From the NCBI GenBank assembly GCA_963713805.1, contig CAVQNF010000015.1, forward strand, positions 1-64,000: a stretch of 64,000 bases of DNA, read 5' to 3'. The stretch is from GAS188 sp963713805 (GTDB taxonomy: Bacteria > Pseudomonadota > Alphaproteobacteria > Rhizobiales > Beijerinckiaceae). Both the position numbers and the translations under genes were made by a program. The notes beneath the pieces are model-generated. The model did not search any database. It was not told the DNA's origin and saw nothing but the letters and a program-made list of their open reading frames with translations. Every line of letters starts with the position of its first letter. The first letter of the stretch is position 1. Shown here in pieces: positions 43,042-53,269 of the stretch.

Positions 43042-45468
43042 ATGAAGCTCACCTTGTCCTGGCTGAAGGATCATCTCGAGACCGAGGCCTCGCTCGACCA
43101 GATCGTGACGGTGCTGACGCGCGTCGGCCTCGAGGTCGAGGCGGTCGAGGACAAGGGGGCCGCGCTCGCGGCCTTCACCATCGCGCGCGTCATCGAGGCG
43201 AAGCAGCATCCGAATGCCGACCGGCTTCGCGTCTGCATCGTCGACACCGGCCGGGGCGATCGGGTGCAGGTCGTGTGCGGTGCGCCGAACGCCCGCACCG
43301 GGATGATGGGCGTGTTCTCCCCGCCGGGAAGCTATATTCCGGGCAAGAAGATCACGCTCGGCAAGGGAGTGATCCGCGGCGTCGAATCGAACGGCATGCT
43401 CGTCTCGGAGGCCGAGCTCGAAATTTCCGACGATCACGAGGGCATCATCGATCTGCCGGAAGACGCACCGCTCGGCGCCTCCTTCGCGGCCTATGCCGGG
43501 CTCGACGATGCGGTGATCGAGATCAACCTCACGCCGAACCGCCCCGATGCCGCTTCCATCCACGGCATCGCTCGCGATCTCGCGGCCGCGGGCATCGGCA
43601 GGCTCAAGGACAAGCCGATCGCGCCGGTGAAGGGCGGCTTTCCCTGTCCCGTCGCGGTGAAGCTCGATTTCGCGCCCGCCGACGCGAAGCTCTGCCCGGC
43701 TTTCGCGCTGCGTCTCGTGCGGGGCGTGAAATGCGGTCCCTCGCCCGCCTTCATGCAAAGGCGGCTAAGAGCGATCGGCCTTCGCCCGATCAACGCGCTT
43801 GTCGACATCACCAACTACATGACGTTCGATCGCGGGCGGCCGCTGCACGTCTTCGACGCGAAGAAGGTCGCGGGCGCGATCACGGTGCGCCGCGCCGCGA
43901 AGGGTGAGACGCTCCTCGCGCTCGACGGCAGGACCTACGCGTTCGACGAGAGCATGGTGGTGATCGCCGACGAGCGCGGCGTCGAATCGATCGGCGGCAT
44001 CATGGGCGGAGAAGCCTCGGGCTGCGACGAGGGCACGACCGAGGTGCTGATCGAATTCGGCGCTTTGGGACCCGCTCAATATCGCCGAGACCGGCCGCAA
44101 GCTCGGCATCAACAGCGACGCACGCTATCGCTTCGAACGCGGTGTCGACCCGGCATTCTGCCTGCCCGGGCTCGAGCTGGCGACGCAGATGGTCCTCGAG
44201 ATTTGCGGCGGGGAGGCTTCGCAAACGCTGCTCGCGGGCGCGATCCCCGACCATCGCCGCGTCATCGATTTTCCCTTGAGCGAGACGAAGCGCCTCACCG
44301 GCCTCGACATCGACGATATCGCGGCGCTCACCACCTTGAGCCGGCTCGGCTTCAGCTTCAGCTCGGAAGATCGCTTCGCGAAAGTCATCCCGCCCTCCTG
44401 GCGCCCGGACATCGAAGGCAAGGCCGATCTCGTCGAGGAGATCACGCGCATCGGCGGGCTCGACCGCGTGCCCTCGACGCCCTTCCCGCGCCAGCAGGCG
44501 ACGGTGCTGAAGCCCGTGCTCACGCTGGCGCAGAAACGCGTGTCGCTGGCGCGCCGGGCGCTCGCGTCGCGCGGCATGGTGGAGGCGGTCACCTGGTCCT
44601 TCATCGGCAAGGAGGAGGCGAAGCACTTCGGCGGCGGCGCGCCGGAGCTCGCGCTCGCCAATCCGATCGCCGCCGAGCTTTCCGACATGCGCCCGACGCT
44701 TGCTCGCCGGGGCTCTCTGAAGGCCGCGCAGCGCAATGCCGACAAGGGGCGCGGCGATCTCGCGCTCTTCGAGGTCGGCCAGGTCTTCCATTCGGACGAG
44801 CCCGAGGGCAGACCATGCGCGCGAGCGGCGTGAGGCGCGGGCTCGCCGGCGGCGCGGGCGTCGGCCGGCATTGGTCCGGCAGCGCGGCCGCGGATGCCTT
44901 CGACGCCAAGGCCGACGCCTTCGCGCTTGCTCGAGGCGCTCGCCATTCCGCTCGCCGGCGTGCAGGTCGTTCCCGGCGGCCCGCCCTGGTTCCATCCCGG
45001 CCGCTCGGCGAGGCTGCAGTTCGGGCCGAAGATCGAGCTCGGCGCCTTCGGCGAGCTCCATCCGCGCACGCTCGAGCTCCTCGACGTGAAGGGCCCCGTG
45101 GTCGGCTTCGAGATCACGCTCGATCTCCTGCCCGCGCCCAAGTCGAGGCCGACGCGCGCGCGCGCCAAGCTCGTCTTGTCGGATTTCCAGCCGGTGCGGC
45201 GCGATTTCGCCTTCGTGGTCGACAAGAACGGTCGCGGCCGGCGATATCGTCAGGACGGTGCAGAACAGCGATCGCGACGCTCATCGCCGATGTCGTGGTG
45301 TTCGACGTCTATGAGGGCGCAGGGCTCGACGCCGACAAGAAATCGGTCGCCGTCGAGGTGACGTTGCAGCCGGTGGAAAGGACGCTCACCGACGCCGAGA
45401 TCGAGGCGGTCGCCGGCAAGATCGTCGCCGAGGTATCGCGCCGCCACGGAGCGACGCTCAGGAGCTAG
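43042..45468 (+). CDS. pheT: phenylalanine-tRNA ligase beta subunit, five frameshifts
   Basis: Editing and tRNA-binding subunit of PheRS, an essential enzyme. Clear parts are MKLTLSWLKDHLETEASLDQ, the tRNA-binding fold (IEAKQHPNADRLRVC, VCGAPNAR), the B3/B4 editing region (INALVDITNYMTFDRGRPLH) and the C-terminal FDX-ACB domain (FVVDKN.., ADVVVFDVYEGAGLD). The frame breaks near 44056 (extra T in TT), 44809 (one base short or two extra), 44927 (extra T), 45230 (extra G) and about 45277. The shifts sum to a multiple of three, so the last frame equals the first. Because the gene cannot be dispensable, sequence error is the best explanation. pheS is not in the window. Confidence 0.9.
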   Translation: MKLTLSWLKDHLETEASLDQIVTVLTRVGLEVEAVEDKGAALAAFTIARVIEAKQHPNADRLRVCIVDTGRGDRVQVVCGAPNARTGMMGVFSPPGSYIPGKKITLGKGVIRGVESNGMLVSEAELEISDDHEGIIDLPEDAPLGASFAAYAGLDDAVIEINLTPNRPDAASIHGIARDLAAAGIGRLKDKPIAPVKGGFPCPVAVKLDFAPADAKLCPAFALRLVRGVKCGPSPAFMQRRLRAIGLRPINALVDITNYMTFDRGRPLHVFDAKKVAGAITVRRAAKGETLLALDGRTYAFDESMVVIADERGVESIGGIMGGEASGCDEGTTEVLIEFGALGPAQYRRDRPQARHQQRRTLSLRTRCRPGILPARARAGDADGPRDLRRGGFANAARGRDPRPSPRHRFSLERDEAPHRPRHRRYRGAHHLEPARLQLQLGRSLRESHPALLAPGHRRQGRSRRGDHAHRRARPRALDALPAPAGDGAEARAHAGAETRVAGAPGARVARHGGGGHLVLHRQGGGEALRRRRAGARARQSDRRRAFRHAPDACSPGLSEGRAAQCRQGARRSRALRGRPGLPFGRARGQTMRASGVRRGLAGGAGVGRHWSGSAAADAFDAKADAFALARGARHSARRRAGRSRRPALVPSRPLGEAAVRAEDRARRLRRAPSAHARAPRREGPRGRLRDHARSPARAQVEADARARQARLVGFPAGAARFRLRGRQERSRPAISSGRCRTAIATLIADVVVFDVYEGAGLDADKKSVAVEVTLQPVERTLTDAEIEAVAGKIVAEVSRRHGATLRS

Positions 45469-45514
45469 GGACGACTGCGTGCTCGTCACGCTAATTAGTG
45501 TGCTCTTGAGCAAG

Positions 45515-45620
45515 GCTTGGATGGCCGGGCCGATCTCCTCGGGACAAGCCCGAGGACGGCCATGACGCACTTTGCGATGCCCCACGCGTCATCACCGGAC
45601 TTGGTCCGGTGACCCATGCC
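45515..45620. repeat. palindromic intergenic repeat, family A copy 1
   Basis: Holds two strong hairpins, TCCTCGGGACAAGCCCGAGG at 45536-45555 (plus A at 45556) and CACCGGACTTGGTCCGGTG at 45593-45611, embedded in GGATGGCCGGGCC..GGCCATGACG and GTCATCACCGG..CCATGCC. Related sequences occur at 47340-47455 and 56795-56905. Such elements are common between genes in Hyphomicrobiales. Confidence 0.65.
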
Positions 45621-45737
45621 TTGCTTTCGGCTTGCGTCTTTCCTTCCTCGCTGATCAAATCGTCGCGCTCGCCTTCGACAGGCGCCATTTCACGAGCGCA
45701 ACTTGATCGATCGAAGCGGACGAGCAGGGAGGATGAA

Positions 45738-47336
45738 TTGCGCAGACGAGATTTCCTGAAAGCTGCCGCCGCGACATCGCTTGCCGCGCCTTCGCTCGCG
45801 GCGCCGTTCGCTGGTGCTCGCCGCCGAACAGCGCGTCATGAAATTCACGCCCCAGGCGGATCTTTCCGTGCTCGACCCGATCTGGACGACGGCGACGGTG
45901 ACGCGCAATCACGCCTTCCTGGTGTTCGACACGCTCTACGGCCAGGACGACAGCTACCGCGCCACGCCGCAAATGGCCGAGGGCGCGACCACCGAGAACG
46001 ACGGCAAATTGTGGAAGATCGTGCTGCGGCCAGGCCTCAAGTTCCATGACGGAAGCGCGGTGCTCGCGAGGGATTGCGTCGCCAGCATCCAGCGCTGGGG
46101 CAAGCGCGATGCCTTCGGCCAGGCGCTGCTGGCGGCGACCGACGAGCTCTCGGCGCCCGACGACAAGACCATCCAGTTCCGCCTCAAGCGGCCGTTTCCG
46201 CTGCTTCCCGACGCGCTCGGCAAATGCACCGCCTTCCCGCCTTCGATCATGCCCGAGCGCATCGCCAAGACCGACGCCTTCACGCAAGTGACCGAGATGG
46301 TCGGCAGCGGGCCTTATAAATTCGTCCCCTCCGAGCGCCTCGTCGGCACGCGCACCGTCTATGAGCGCTTCGCCGATTACAAGCCGCGCGAGAACGGCAC
46401 GCCGCAATGGACGTCGGGCCCGAAGATCGCGAATTTCGATCGGGTCGAATGGATCACGATCCCGGATACCTCGACCGCGGCTTCCGCCCTCCAGACGGGC
46501 GAGATCGACTGGCTCGAGCAGCCCTCACCCGATCTGCAGCCGCTGCTCGCCAAGGACAAGACGATCACGGTCGCGATCAAGGATCCGACCGGCGCCATCG
46601 CCATCATGCGCATGAACCAGCTCGTGCCGCCCTTCGACAATCCGGCGATCAGGCGCGCCCTTCTCGGCGCGATCGACCAGGAGGACTACATGGTCGCGGT
46701 CGCGGGTTCCGACAAGGAGATGTGGCAGACCGGGGTCGGCGTCTTTCTCCCCGGTTCCCCTCTCGCCAACGATGCCGGCATGGAGGTGCTCAACGGCAAG
46801 CGCGACCTCGAGAAGGTGAAGCGCGAGCTGAAGGCCGCCGGCTACAAGGACGAGAAGGTCGTCATCCTCGGCGTCACCGATCTCGCGAATCTCAAGGCCG
46901 AGGGCGATGTCGGCTCCGACATGCTGATGAAATGCGGCATGAACGTCGATTATCAGACGATGGATTGGGGAACCGTCGTCGCGCGGCGCGCCAAGAAGGA
47001 GCCGCCCGAGCAAGGCGGGTGGAACATCTTCTTCACCGGATGGGGCGGCATCGACATGCTCAACCCCGTCGGCCATTTGTCGCTGCGCGGCAACGGGCTC
47101 GACAGCTGGTTCGGCTGGCCGACGGCGCCCAAGCTCGAGGAGCTGCGCACGCCTGGATCGAGGCGCCGGACGCGGCGACGCAAAAGAAGCTCGCGGCCGA
47201 GATCCAAAAGCAGGTGCTCATCGACGTGCCCTACATCCCGCTCGGCCAATATTATCTGCCGGTCGCCTTCAAGAAATACGTCACCGGCACGCTCACCGGC
47301 TTCCCGATCTTCTGGAACGTGAAGAAGGAAGCGTAG
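45738..47336 (+). CDS. peptide ABC transporter substrate-binding protein (family 5), two frameshifts
   Basis: Tat-type exported binding protein: LRRRDFLKAAAATSLAAPSL carries the twin-arginine motif. The mature part shows MKFTPQADLSVLDPIWTTAT, FLVFDTLYGQDDSYRATPQM, GLKFHDGSAVLARDCVASIQ, VGSGPYKFVPSERLVGT and WNIFFTGWGGIDMLNPVGHL. The frame breaks near 45813 (extra G) and 47148 (one base short or two extra); the final frame equals the first. The start is a TTG at 45738 preceded by GGGAGGA; no ATG fits. It begins the peptide-transport locus with the M81 peptidase, a second binding protein and dppBCDF-like genes. Confidence 0.88.
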
Positions 47337-47339
47337 CGG

Positions 47340-47455
47340 CCGTCATGGCCGTCCTCGGACTGGTCCGAGGACCGGCACGCCATCCATGCCTTCTCACCGC
47401 TAATCGTAAGACGTGGATGCTCGGCACAAGGCTCCACAAGGCCGGGCATGACGCG
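47340..47455. repeat. palindromic intergenic repeat, family A copy 2
   Basis: GTCATGGCCG then the hairpin TCCTCGGACTGGTCCGAGGA at 47352-47371, followed by GGCACGCCATCCATGCC and, after a spacer, CAAGGCCGGGCATGACG. It starts four bases after the binding-protein stop codon, so the hairpin may also act as its transcription terminator. Confidence 0.6.
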
Positions 47456-47467
47456 TAGGGAGTTTCC

Positions 47468-48977
47468 ATGCGTTTCCTGATCGCGCAATTCTCACACGAG
47501 ACGAACACCTTCTCGCCCGTGCCGACGCGGATCGATCGCTTTTGCCGGGAAGGTGACACCCCCTTGTCCGGCGAAGCCGCGATCGCGCATTACCGCGGCA
47601 CCGGCACTTGCATGGGCGGCTTTCTCGAGGTGGCGGCGAGCGTCGGAGCCGAGATCATCGTGCCGATCGCGGCGAGCGCCCCGCCGAGCGGACCCGTGGA
47701 GCGCGCGACCTATGAGGCCTGCGCCAAGGCGATCACGGACGCGGTTGCCAAAGGCGGCTTCGACGGCTTGATGCTCGATCTGCACGGCGCGATGGTCGCC
47801 GAGCATGTGGAGGATGGCGAGGGCGAGCTGCTGCGCCGCATCCGCGCCATCGACGCCAAGGTGCCGATCGCGCTCGCGCTCGACATGCACGCCAATATCT
47901 ACGACGACATCGTCAAGCTCTCGACGGTCATCGCCGGCTACCACCTTTATCCGCACACCGACATGGCCGAGACGGCGCGTCGCGCCGGCGCGCTCCTCGT
48001 CAAGGCGATCCGGGGCGAGGCGCGCCCGGTGATGGCCTGGGCCAATGTGCCGATGCTCCCCCATGTGATGGCGGAAGGGACGCATCAGGCGCCGAACAAG
48101 GACCTTGCAGGAAAAGGCGGCGCGGTGGGAAAACGACGGGAGCGCGCTTTCGGCCGCGCTCTTCGTCGGCTTCTCCCATGCGGATATTCGCGAGGCGGGC
48201 TTGAGCGCCGTCGTCACCACGGACGGCGATCTCGTCGCGGCGCGCCGCATGGTGGACGAACTTCTGCATCAAGCCTGGGCGGCGCGGCGCGATTTCGTGT
48301 TCACGGTCGAGCCGCTGCGCACATCGGTCGCGCGCGCCAAGGCGATGGCCGCCAGAGAAGGGGCCGATCTTCCTCCTCGACCATTACGACAATTGCGCCT
48401 CGGGCGGCACGATGGACACGACCGCGGTGCTCGCCGAGATCCTGCGCCAGGAGCTCGACGATGTCGCCTTCTTCGGCATCTATGATCCGGCGACGCGGTC
48501 GAACAGGCGATCGCGGCCGGCGTCGGGGCGCGCGTGAAGCTTTCGATCGGCGGCAAGCTCGCGCTTGCCGGCGCTCGGCCGGCCGAACCCGCCGCTCACC
48601 GTCGAAGCGCACGGTGAAGACGATCTCGATCGGCTCCTTCACGAGCCGCTCGGCCTCGAACAAGGGCGTGAAGATGGTGCTCGGTCCGACCGTCGTCCTC
48701 GACACCGGGAGGGTGGAGATCGTGCTCCTCTCCAAACATGTCGAGCCGATCGCGATCGACATGCTGAGCGTGCTCGGCATCGATCCCCGCGCCAAGCGCT
48801 TCGTCGCCATCAAGAGCCGCGTCCATTGGCGAGCGGACCTCGGCAAGCTCGCGGGCGCCATCGTCGAATGCGCGGGGCTCGGCGTCTGCACCTCGAATTA
48901 CGACGAGGTGACCTTCAAGAATCGTGCGCCGCCCGATCTTCCCGCTCGATCCCGACACGACCTGGCCGCGGAATTGA
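47468..48977 (+). CDS. M81 family metallopeptidase (MlrC-like), about six frameshifts
   Basis: Zinc metallohydrolase related to microcystinase C and amidase-type enzymes. The N-terminal domain includes RFLIAQFSHETNTFSPVPTR, GLMLDLHGAMVAEHVEDGEG, PIALALDMHANI and GYHLYPHTDMAETARRAG, supplying His and Asp zinc ligands. The C-terminal domain is recognisable as VKMVLGPTVVLDTGRVEIVL and SVLGIDPRAKRFVAIKSRVH, ending RRPIFPLDPDTTWPRN. The frame breaks near 48105 (TT), 48360-48363 (GGGG), 48493, 48570, 48613 and 48922. Repairing them gives one continuous protein ending at the TGA at 48975-48977. Its place between two peptide-binding-protein genes suggests it processes imported peptides or amides. Confidence 0.82.
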
Positions 48978-49023
48978 CGTGAGGGGCGCTTTACCTCCCC
49001 CCGCTCATTGCCGCACCTCCCCC

Positions 49024-49125
49024 CGCTCATTGCCGCGAAGGCGGCAATCCAGACTCAGGATGGAAGAGCGAGGAAGCCTTAATGCCCGCCTTCGCGGGCA
49101 TGAGCGGAAAGGGTTGCGCTTTACC
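49024..49125. repeat. composite double-hairpin repeat, copy 1
   Basis: A 102-base unit repeated at 49141-49242 with two or three differences. It contains two hairpins, ATTGCCGCGAAGGCGGCAAT and ATGCCCGCCTTCGCGGGCAT, about 40 bases apart, with outer GCTCAT and ATGAGC ends, so the whole unit is itself an inverted repeat. A related unit lies at 56217-56297. Confidence 0.85.
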
Positions 49126-49140
49126 GCTATTGCCGCCTCC

Positions 49141-49242
49141 CGCTCATTGCCGCGAAGGCGGCAATCCAGACTCAGGATGGAAGAGCGAGGAAGCCTGGAT
49201 GCCCGCCTTCGCGGGCATGAGCGGAAAGGGTTGCGCTTTACC
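49141..49242. repeat. composite double-hairpin repeat, copy 2
   Basis: Direct tandem copy of 49024-49125, 117 bases further on. A partial additional half-unit precedes copy 1 (CCCGCTCATTGCCGC near 49000) and GAAGGCGGCGATCATCGC follows near 49262. Confidence 0.85.
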
Positions 49243-49405
49243 TTCGCCCGCTATTTGCCTCGAAGGCGGCGATCATCGCAAAGGCAAAGGATGCGCTAAT
49301 TCTCCTTGTTAGCCATCTGAATTAGAGTTAAACCAAACCTCCAATCCGCTTGATTCAAGTCCAGGCGGGCACCAAGGCCAAATCCGCTTGAAATCGGGGG
49401 TTCAC

Positions 49406-49810
49406 CTTGCCGATCCGTTCCTTTGCCGCGCGCCATCTGGCAGCGTCTCGCTTTGCGACTTCTTCTCTCTTGGCGATCGACCTCGGACTGGCGGCGCTTC
49501 TCTTCGCCGACGCTTGCCGGCCGGCGGCAATCGCCGCATCCTTCGGCGCCGGGAACGACCGTCAACGGCTCAGGCACACGCTTCGGCAACCGGCCTATCG
49601 CAACGCGAGCCGGGCCAATCGATCGACCTCGATCGTGATCACACAACGGCTTCCGAGCCGGGCTGACGAGGCGCGGTCACCAATGCGGGAACGATCACGC
49701 CCGGCATCAACGTCGCCTGGCATCGGGAGCTACCGAGGGAGTGCTCGTCGGCGCCAGAGCGACGTCATGCCTTCGGGGGCGTGTCGCTCAACGGCGGGAC
49801 GCAGTAGCTT
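49406..49810 (+). pseudogene. possible autotransporter relic (signal peptide and barrel fragment)
   Basis: From 49407 the sequence reads MPIRSFAARHLAASRFATSS then LLAIDLGLAALLFADACRPA, a plausible long signal peptide of an autotransporter. In another frame follows PGTTVNGSGTRFGN. Near 49700-49740 ACG ATC ACG.. reads TITPGINVAWHREL, which resembles a strand of autotransporter beta-barrels, and ends GGVSLNGGTQ and a stop at about 49808. No continuous frame joins them, so most of the passenger is missing. Tentative identification. Confidence 0.35.
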
Positions 49811-50706
49811 CGCTGTTGCGTAAAGGTCGACGTGACACTTTCGTCGCAGGCGGACTTGCATCACGCGCGAAGCTCGGTGTTCGGCGTCGGCAGCGCCATG
49901 CGGCGCCGGTTCGGCAAACGCGGCATCGACAATGCCTTCAAGGGCGATCGCGATCGGAGGCGTTTAACGCGAGCGCGTGCTGCGCGGGCGCAGTAACACG
50001 CCACGCTCATCCCGCAGGGACCGTGAGAGGTCAACTCCGAGCTCGATCAGCCGACGAGCGGGTTAGCAGGCTTCGCAGACATCGATGTTGACTTACCCTT
50101 GAGCGGCGTTGTCCGGACATATCGTGAGCTTGCACGCGGGACTTGCTCCACATCATCTAGTTCAGGACAAGAGCACGAGGAGCGGACGGACCAAGCTCAC
50201 TCACGGGGCTCTATTCGCCAATTCGAGCACGGATTGCGGTCCCATCCACTCGCGTACGGGGACCGACGGCCGTGGTCCTCGACGCGACCAGCACCACTCG
50301 GCAAGTGCCACGGGCAAAATCGTCAGCGTGCGAGCGTCTCGGCCGACGCTCACCTTCGGCAAGGCAGGCGCCAGGGCGTCACCTCACCCGGCTCGTTCCC
50401 CTCGGAATAAATCCGAGGGTCGCAGTCCGACCTCTCCCGGCGGGGCGCTGCGGGAGAGGTGATGCGTCGGCCCTTCAACGAGAACGGTGCCGCCGCGCGC
50501 AGCCGATGCGATCATCGGTCGAGTCGAGCGAGGTCATCAATTTTCCGTGCACGCCATGTCGAAGCGCGGGCTTGGCATGGAGCTTGCGACCACTTTCTCG
50601 GCCATGGCCGCGGCAGGCGCAAGGCGCCCGTCGTCTTGCCAAGCGCGGCGTTTGAGAGTGTCATGAGCGCAAGCGGCGCCTTCCCGAGATCGAAGAGGTG
50701 AAAGAG
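49811..50706. other. non-coding or decayed region before the second binding protein
   Basis: About 900 bases with only short overlapping frames lacking family similarity, probably continuing the decayed adhesin-like sequence upstream. The span 50375-50462 is a repeat listed separately. 50463-50706 should hold the promoter of the binding-protein gene; GAGGTGAAAGAG precedes its ATG. Confidence 0.4.
50375..50462. repeat. palindromic repeat, family B, reverse copy
   Basis: CACCCGGCTCGTTCCCCTCG, AATAAATCCGAGG, GTCCGACCTCTCCC and GGGAGAGGT. An inverted copy lies at 57788-57875, and a related CCTCACCCGCTC..CTCTCCCCGCTTCGCGGGG lies at 57960-58030. ACCTCTCCC and GGGAGAGGT form the hairpin. Confidence 0.7.
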
Positions 50707-52314
50707 ATGGACCGCAGGACGCTTCTCAAGGGTCTGGCCGGCACGAGCGTGCTCGGCGGCGGCCTCACGCTTTCCCTCCCCGGCGCTCGCGCAAGGCGAG
50801 GATGCGCGCACCTTGCGGTTCGTCCCGCAGGCCAATCTCGCGAATTTCGATCCGATCTGGGGGACGCAATATGTGGTGCGCAACGCCGCGGCGCTCGTCT
50901 GGGACACGCTCTACGGCGTCGACGAGAATCTCGCCCCGCAACGCCAGATGGTGGAGAGCGAGAGCGTCACGGAGGACGGGCTCACCTGGACCTTCACCCT
51001 GCGCCCGGGGCTGAAGTTCCACGACGGCGAGCCGGTTCTCGCCAAGGACGCGGTCGCGAGCGTGGCGCGCTGGTCGGCGCGCGATCCCATGGGGATCATG
51101 CTGAAAGCGCATGCAGGAAGAGCTCGTCGGCGGTCGACGATAGGAGCTTCAAATGGGTGCTGAAGAAGCCCTTCCCGAAGATGCTCTTCGCGCTCGCCAA
51201 GAACAATTCGCCTTGCAGCTTCGTGATGCCGGAGCGGATCGCCAAGACCGACCCGTTCAAGCAGATCACCGAATATGTGGGCTCCGGCCCGATGCGTTTC
51301 GTGAAGGACGAATGGGTGCCGGGCGCGCGCGCCGTCTTCGCGAAAAATCCCGATTACGTGCCGCGCAATGAGCCCGCCTCCTGGCTCGCCGGCGGCAAGA
51401 AGATCCTCGTCGACCGCATCGAATGGATCGTGATGCCCGATCCCGCGACCGCTTCCGCCGCGCTGCAGAACGGCGAGGTCGATTGGTGGGAAAATCCGAT
51501 CTCGGACCTCGTGCCGCTCTTGCGCAAGAACGCGAACATCAACGTCGATATCGCCGATCCGCTCGGCAATATCGGCTCGTTCCGCATGAACCATCTTTAT
51601 CCGCCCTTCAACAATGTGAAGGCGCGCCGCGCCATCCTCATGGCCTTGAGCCAGGAAGATTACATGCGCGCGCTCGTCGGCTCCGACGACAAGCTGTGGC
51701 GGCCGATCCCCGGCTATTTCACGCCGGGCACCCCGCTCTACAACGAGGAGGGCGGCGAGATCCTCAAGGGCAAGCGCGATCTCGACGGGGCAAAGCGCCT
51801 CCTCGCCGAAGCCGGCTACAAGGGCGAGCCCATCACCTGCGTGGTGGCGCAGGACCAGCCGATCACCAAGGCGCAAGGCGATGTGACCGCCGACCTCTTG
51901 AAGCAGCTCGGCATGAATGTCGATTTCGTCGCGACCGATTGGGGAACGACCGGCACGCGCCGCGCCATGAAGAACCCGCCGGGCCAGGGCGGCTGGTCGA
52001 TGTTCCACACCTGGCATGCGGGCGCCGATTGCATCAACCCCGCCGCCTATACGGCGCTGCGTTGCAATGGCGACAATGCCTGGTTCGGCTGGCCGAACAG
52101 CCCCGAGGTCGAAACGGACATAACCGCCTGGTTCGACGCCAAGACGCTCGATGAAGAGAAGGTCGCGATGCGCAAGTTGAACAAGGATGCGCTCGACTTC
52201 GTCGTCTATGCGCCGACCGGCTTCTTCCTCACCTACCAGGCCTGGCGCAAGAATGTCGAAGGGGTGGTGAAAGGCCCCTTGCCCTTCGCCTGGGGCGTGA
52301 GCAAGACGGCATAA
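50707..52314 (+). CDS. peptide ABC transporter substrate-binding protein (family 5), three frameshifts
   Basis: Second Tat-type binding protein: MDRRTLLKGLAGTSVLGGGL has the twin-arginine signal. Mature regions are LRFVPQANLANFDPIWGTQY, ALVWDTLYGVDENLAPQRQM, GLKFHDGEPVLAKDAVASVA, VGSGPMRFVKDEWVPGARAV and WSMFHTWHAGADCINPAAYT, very like the binding protein at 45.7 kb. The frame breaks at 50778-50781 (CCCC), 51104-51106 (AAA) and about 51126, each one extra base, so the ending frame matches the start. Three bases plus a short gap separate it from the permease genes, which it presumably serves. Confidence 0.88.
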   Translation: MDRRTLLKGLAGTSVLGGGLTLSLPGARARRGCAHLAVRPAGQSREFRSDLGDAICGAQRRGARLGHALRRRRESRPATPDGGERERHGGRAHLDLHPAPGAEVPRRRAGSRQGRGRERGALVGARSHGDHAESACRKSSSAVDDRSFKWVLKKPFPKMLFALAKNNSPCSFVMPERIAKTDPFKQITEYVGSGPMRFVKDEWVPGARAVFAKNPDYVPRNEPASWLAGGKKILVDRIEWIVMPDPATASAALQNGEVDWWENPISDLVPLLRKNANINVDIADPLGNIGSFRMNHLYPPFNNVKARRAILMALSQEDYMRALVGSDDKLWRPIPGYFTPGTPLYNEEGGEILKGKRDLDGAKRLLAEAGYKGEPITCVVAQDQPITKAQGDVTADLLKQLGMNVDFVATDWGTTGTRRAMKNPPGQGGWSMFHTWHAGADCINPAAYTALRCNGDNAWFGWPNSPEVETDITAWFDAKTLDEEKVAMRKLNKDALDFVVYAPTGFFLTYQAWRKNVEGVVKGPLPFAWGVSKTA

Positions 52315-52326
52315 GGGCTTCGCGCC

Positions 52327-53269
52327 ATGGGCGGCTATGTCGTGAGACGCATCCTCTCGACCATTCCGGTCATGGCCGTGGTGGCGCTCTTCGTCTTCAG
52401 CCTGCTCTATATCGCGCCGGGCGACCCCGCCGCCATCATCGCCGGCGATCAGGCGACGCCCGCCGATATCGAGCGCATCCGCCAGAGCCTCGGGCTCGAA
52501 CGGCCCTTCCTCGTCCAATTCGGCGACTGGGCCTGGCGCATCCTGCATGGCGACCTCGGCACCTCGATCTTCACCAACCTTCCGGTCACCAATCTCATCG
52601 CGCAACGCATCGAGCCGACGCTCTCGCTGATGCTGGTGACGCTCATCCTCTCCATCGGCATCGCGGTGCCGCTCGGCGTCGCGGCCGCCTGGAAGGCCGG
52701 CAGCCTCATCGACCGGCTGGTGATGGTCTTCGCCGTGCTTCGGCTTCTCCGTGCCGGTCTTCGTGATCGCCTACCTCCTCGCCTATGTGTTCGCGCTCGA
52801 GCTCGATTGGCTTCCCGTGCAAGGCTATACGCCGATCGCGCGCGGGTTCTGGCCCTGGCTCCAGAACCTGATCCTGCCGGCGATCGCGCTCGGCGCCGTC
52901 TACATCGCGCTCATCGCGCGGATGACGCGCGCCAGCATGCTCGAGGTGCTGCAGCAGGATTACATCAAGACGGCGCGCGCCAAGGGCATGGGGCAGGGCG
53001 GCATCCTCTTCGTCCATGCCTTGAAGAACGCGGCCGTGCCCATCGTCACGGTGATCGGGCTCGGCATCGCGACGCTCATCGGCGGCGCCGTGGTGACGGA
53101 AAGCGTGTTCGTGATCCCCGGCCTCGGCCGGCTCACCGTCGATTCGATCCTGCGGCGCGACTATCCGGTGATCCAGGGCCTCGTCCTGCTCTTCAGCTTC
53201 GCCTATGTGCTCGTCAATCTCGGCATCGACCTCATCTACACCTTGCTCGACCCGAGGATCCGCTATTGA
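52327..53269 (+). CDS. peptide ABC transporter permease (DppB-like), one frameshift
   Basis: Inner-membrane permease, about 314 residues. YVVRRILSTIPVMAVVALFV and LLYIAPGDPAAIIAGDQATP are the usual DppB/OppB opening. The later part shows QDYIKTARAKGMGQGGILFV, the EAA-type loop that contacts the ATPase, and YTLLDPRIRY at the end. One extra T in the TT at 52739-52740 breaks the frame; removal restores AVLGFSVPVFVIAYLL. Length is 3n+1. It is followed by the second permease with a four-base TTGA overlap. Confidence 0.92.

Noticed and set aside
43042..45468. pheT as a true pseudogene
   Set aside because: PheRS beta is essential and all domains are present; frameshifts sum to a multiple of three and look like sequence errors.
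49000..49270. CRISPR-like repeat array
   Set aside because: Only two long (102-base) units with internal palindromes and no regular short spacers; no cas genes in the window.
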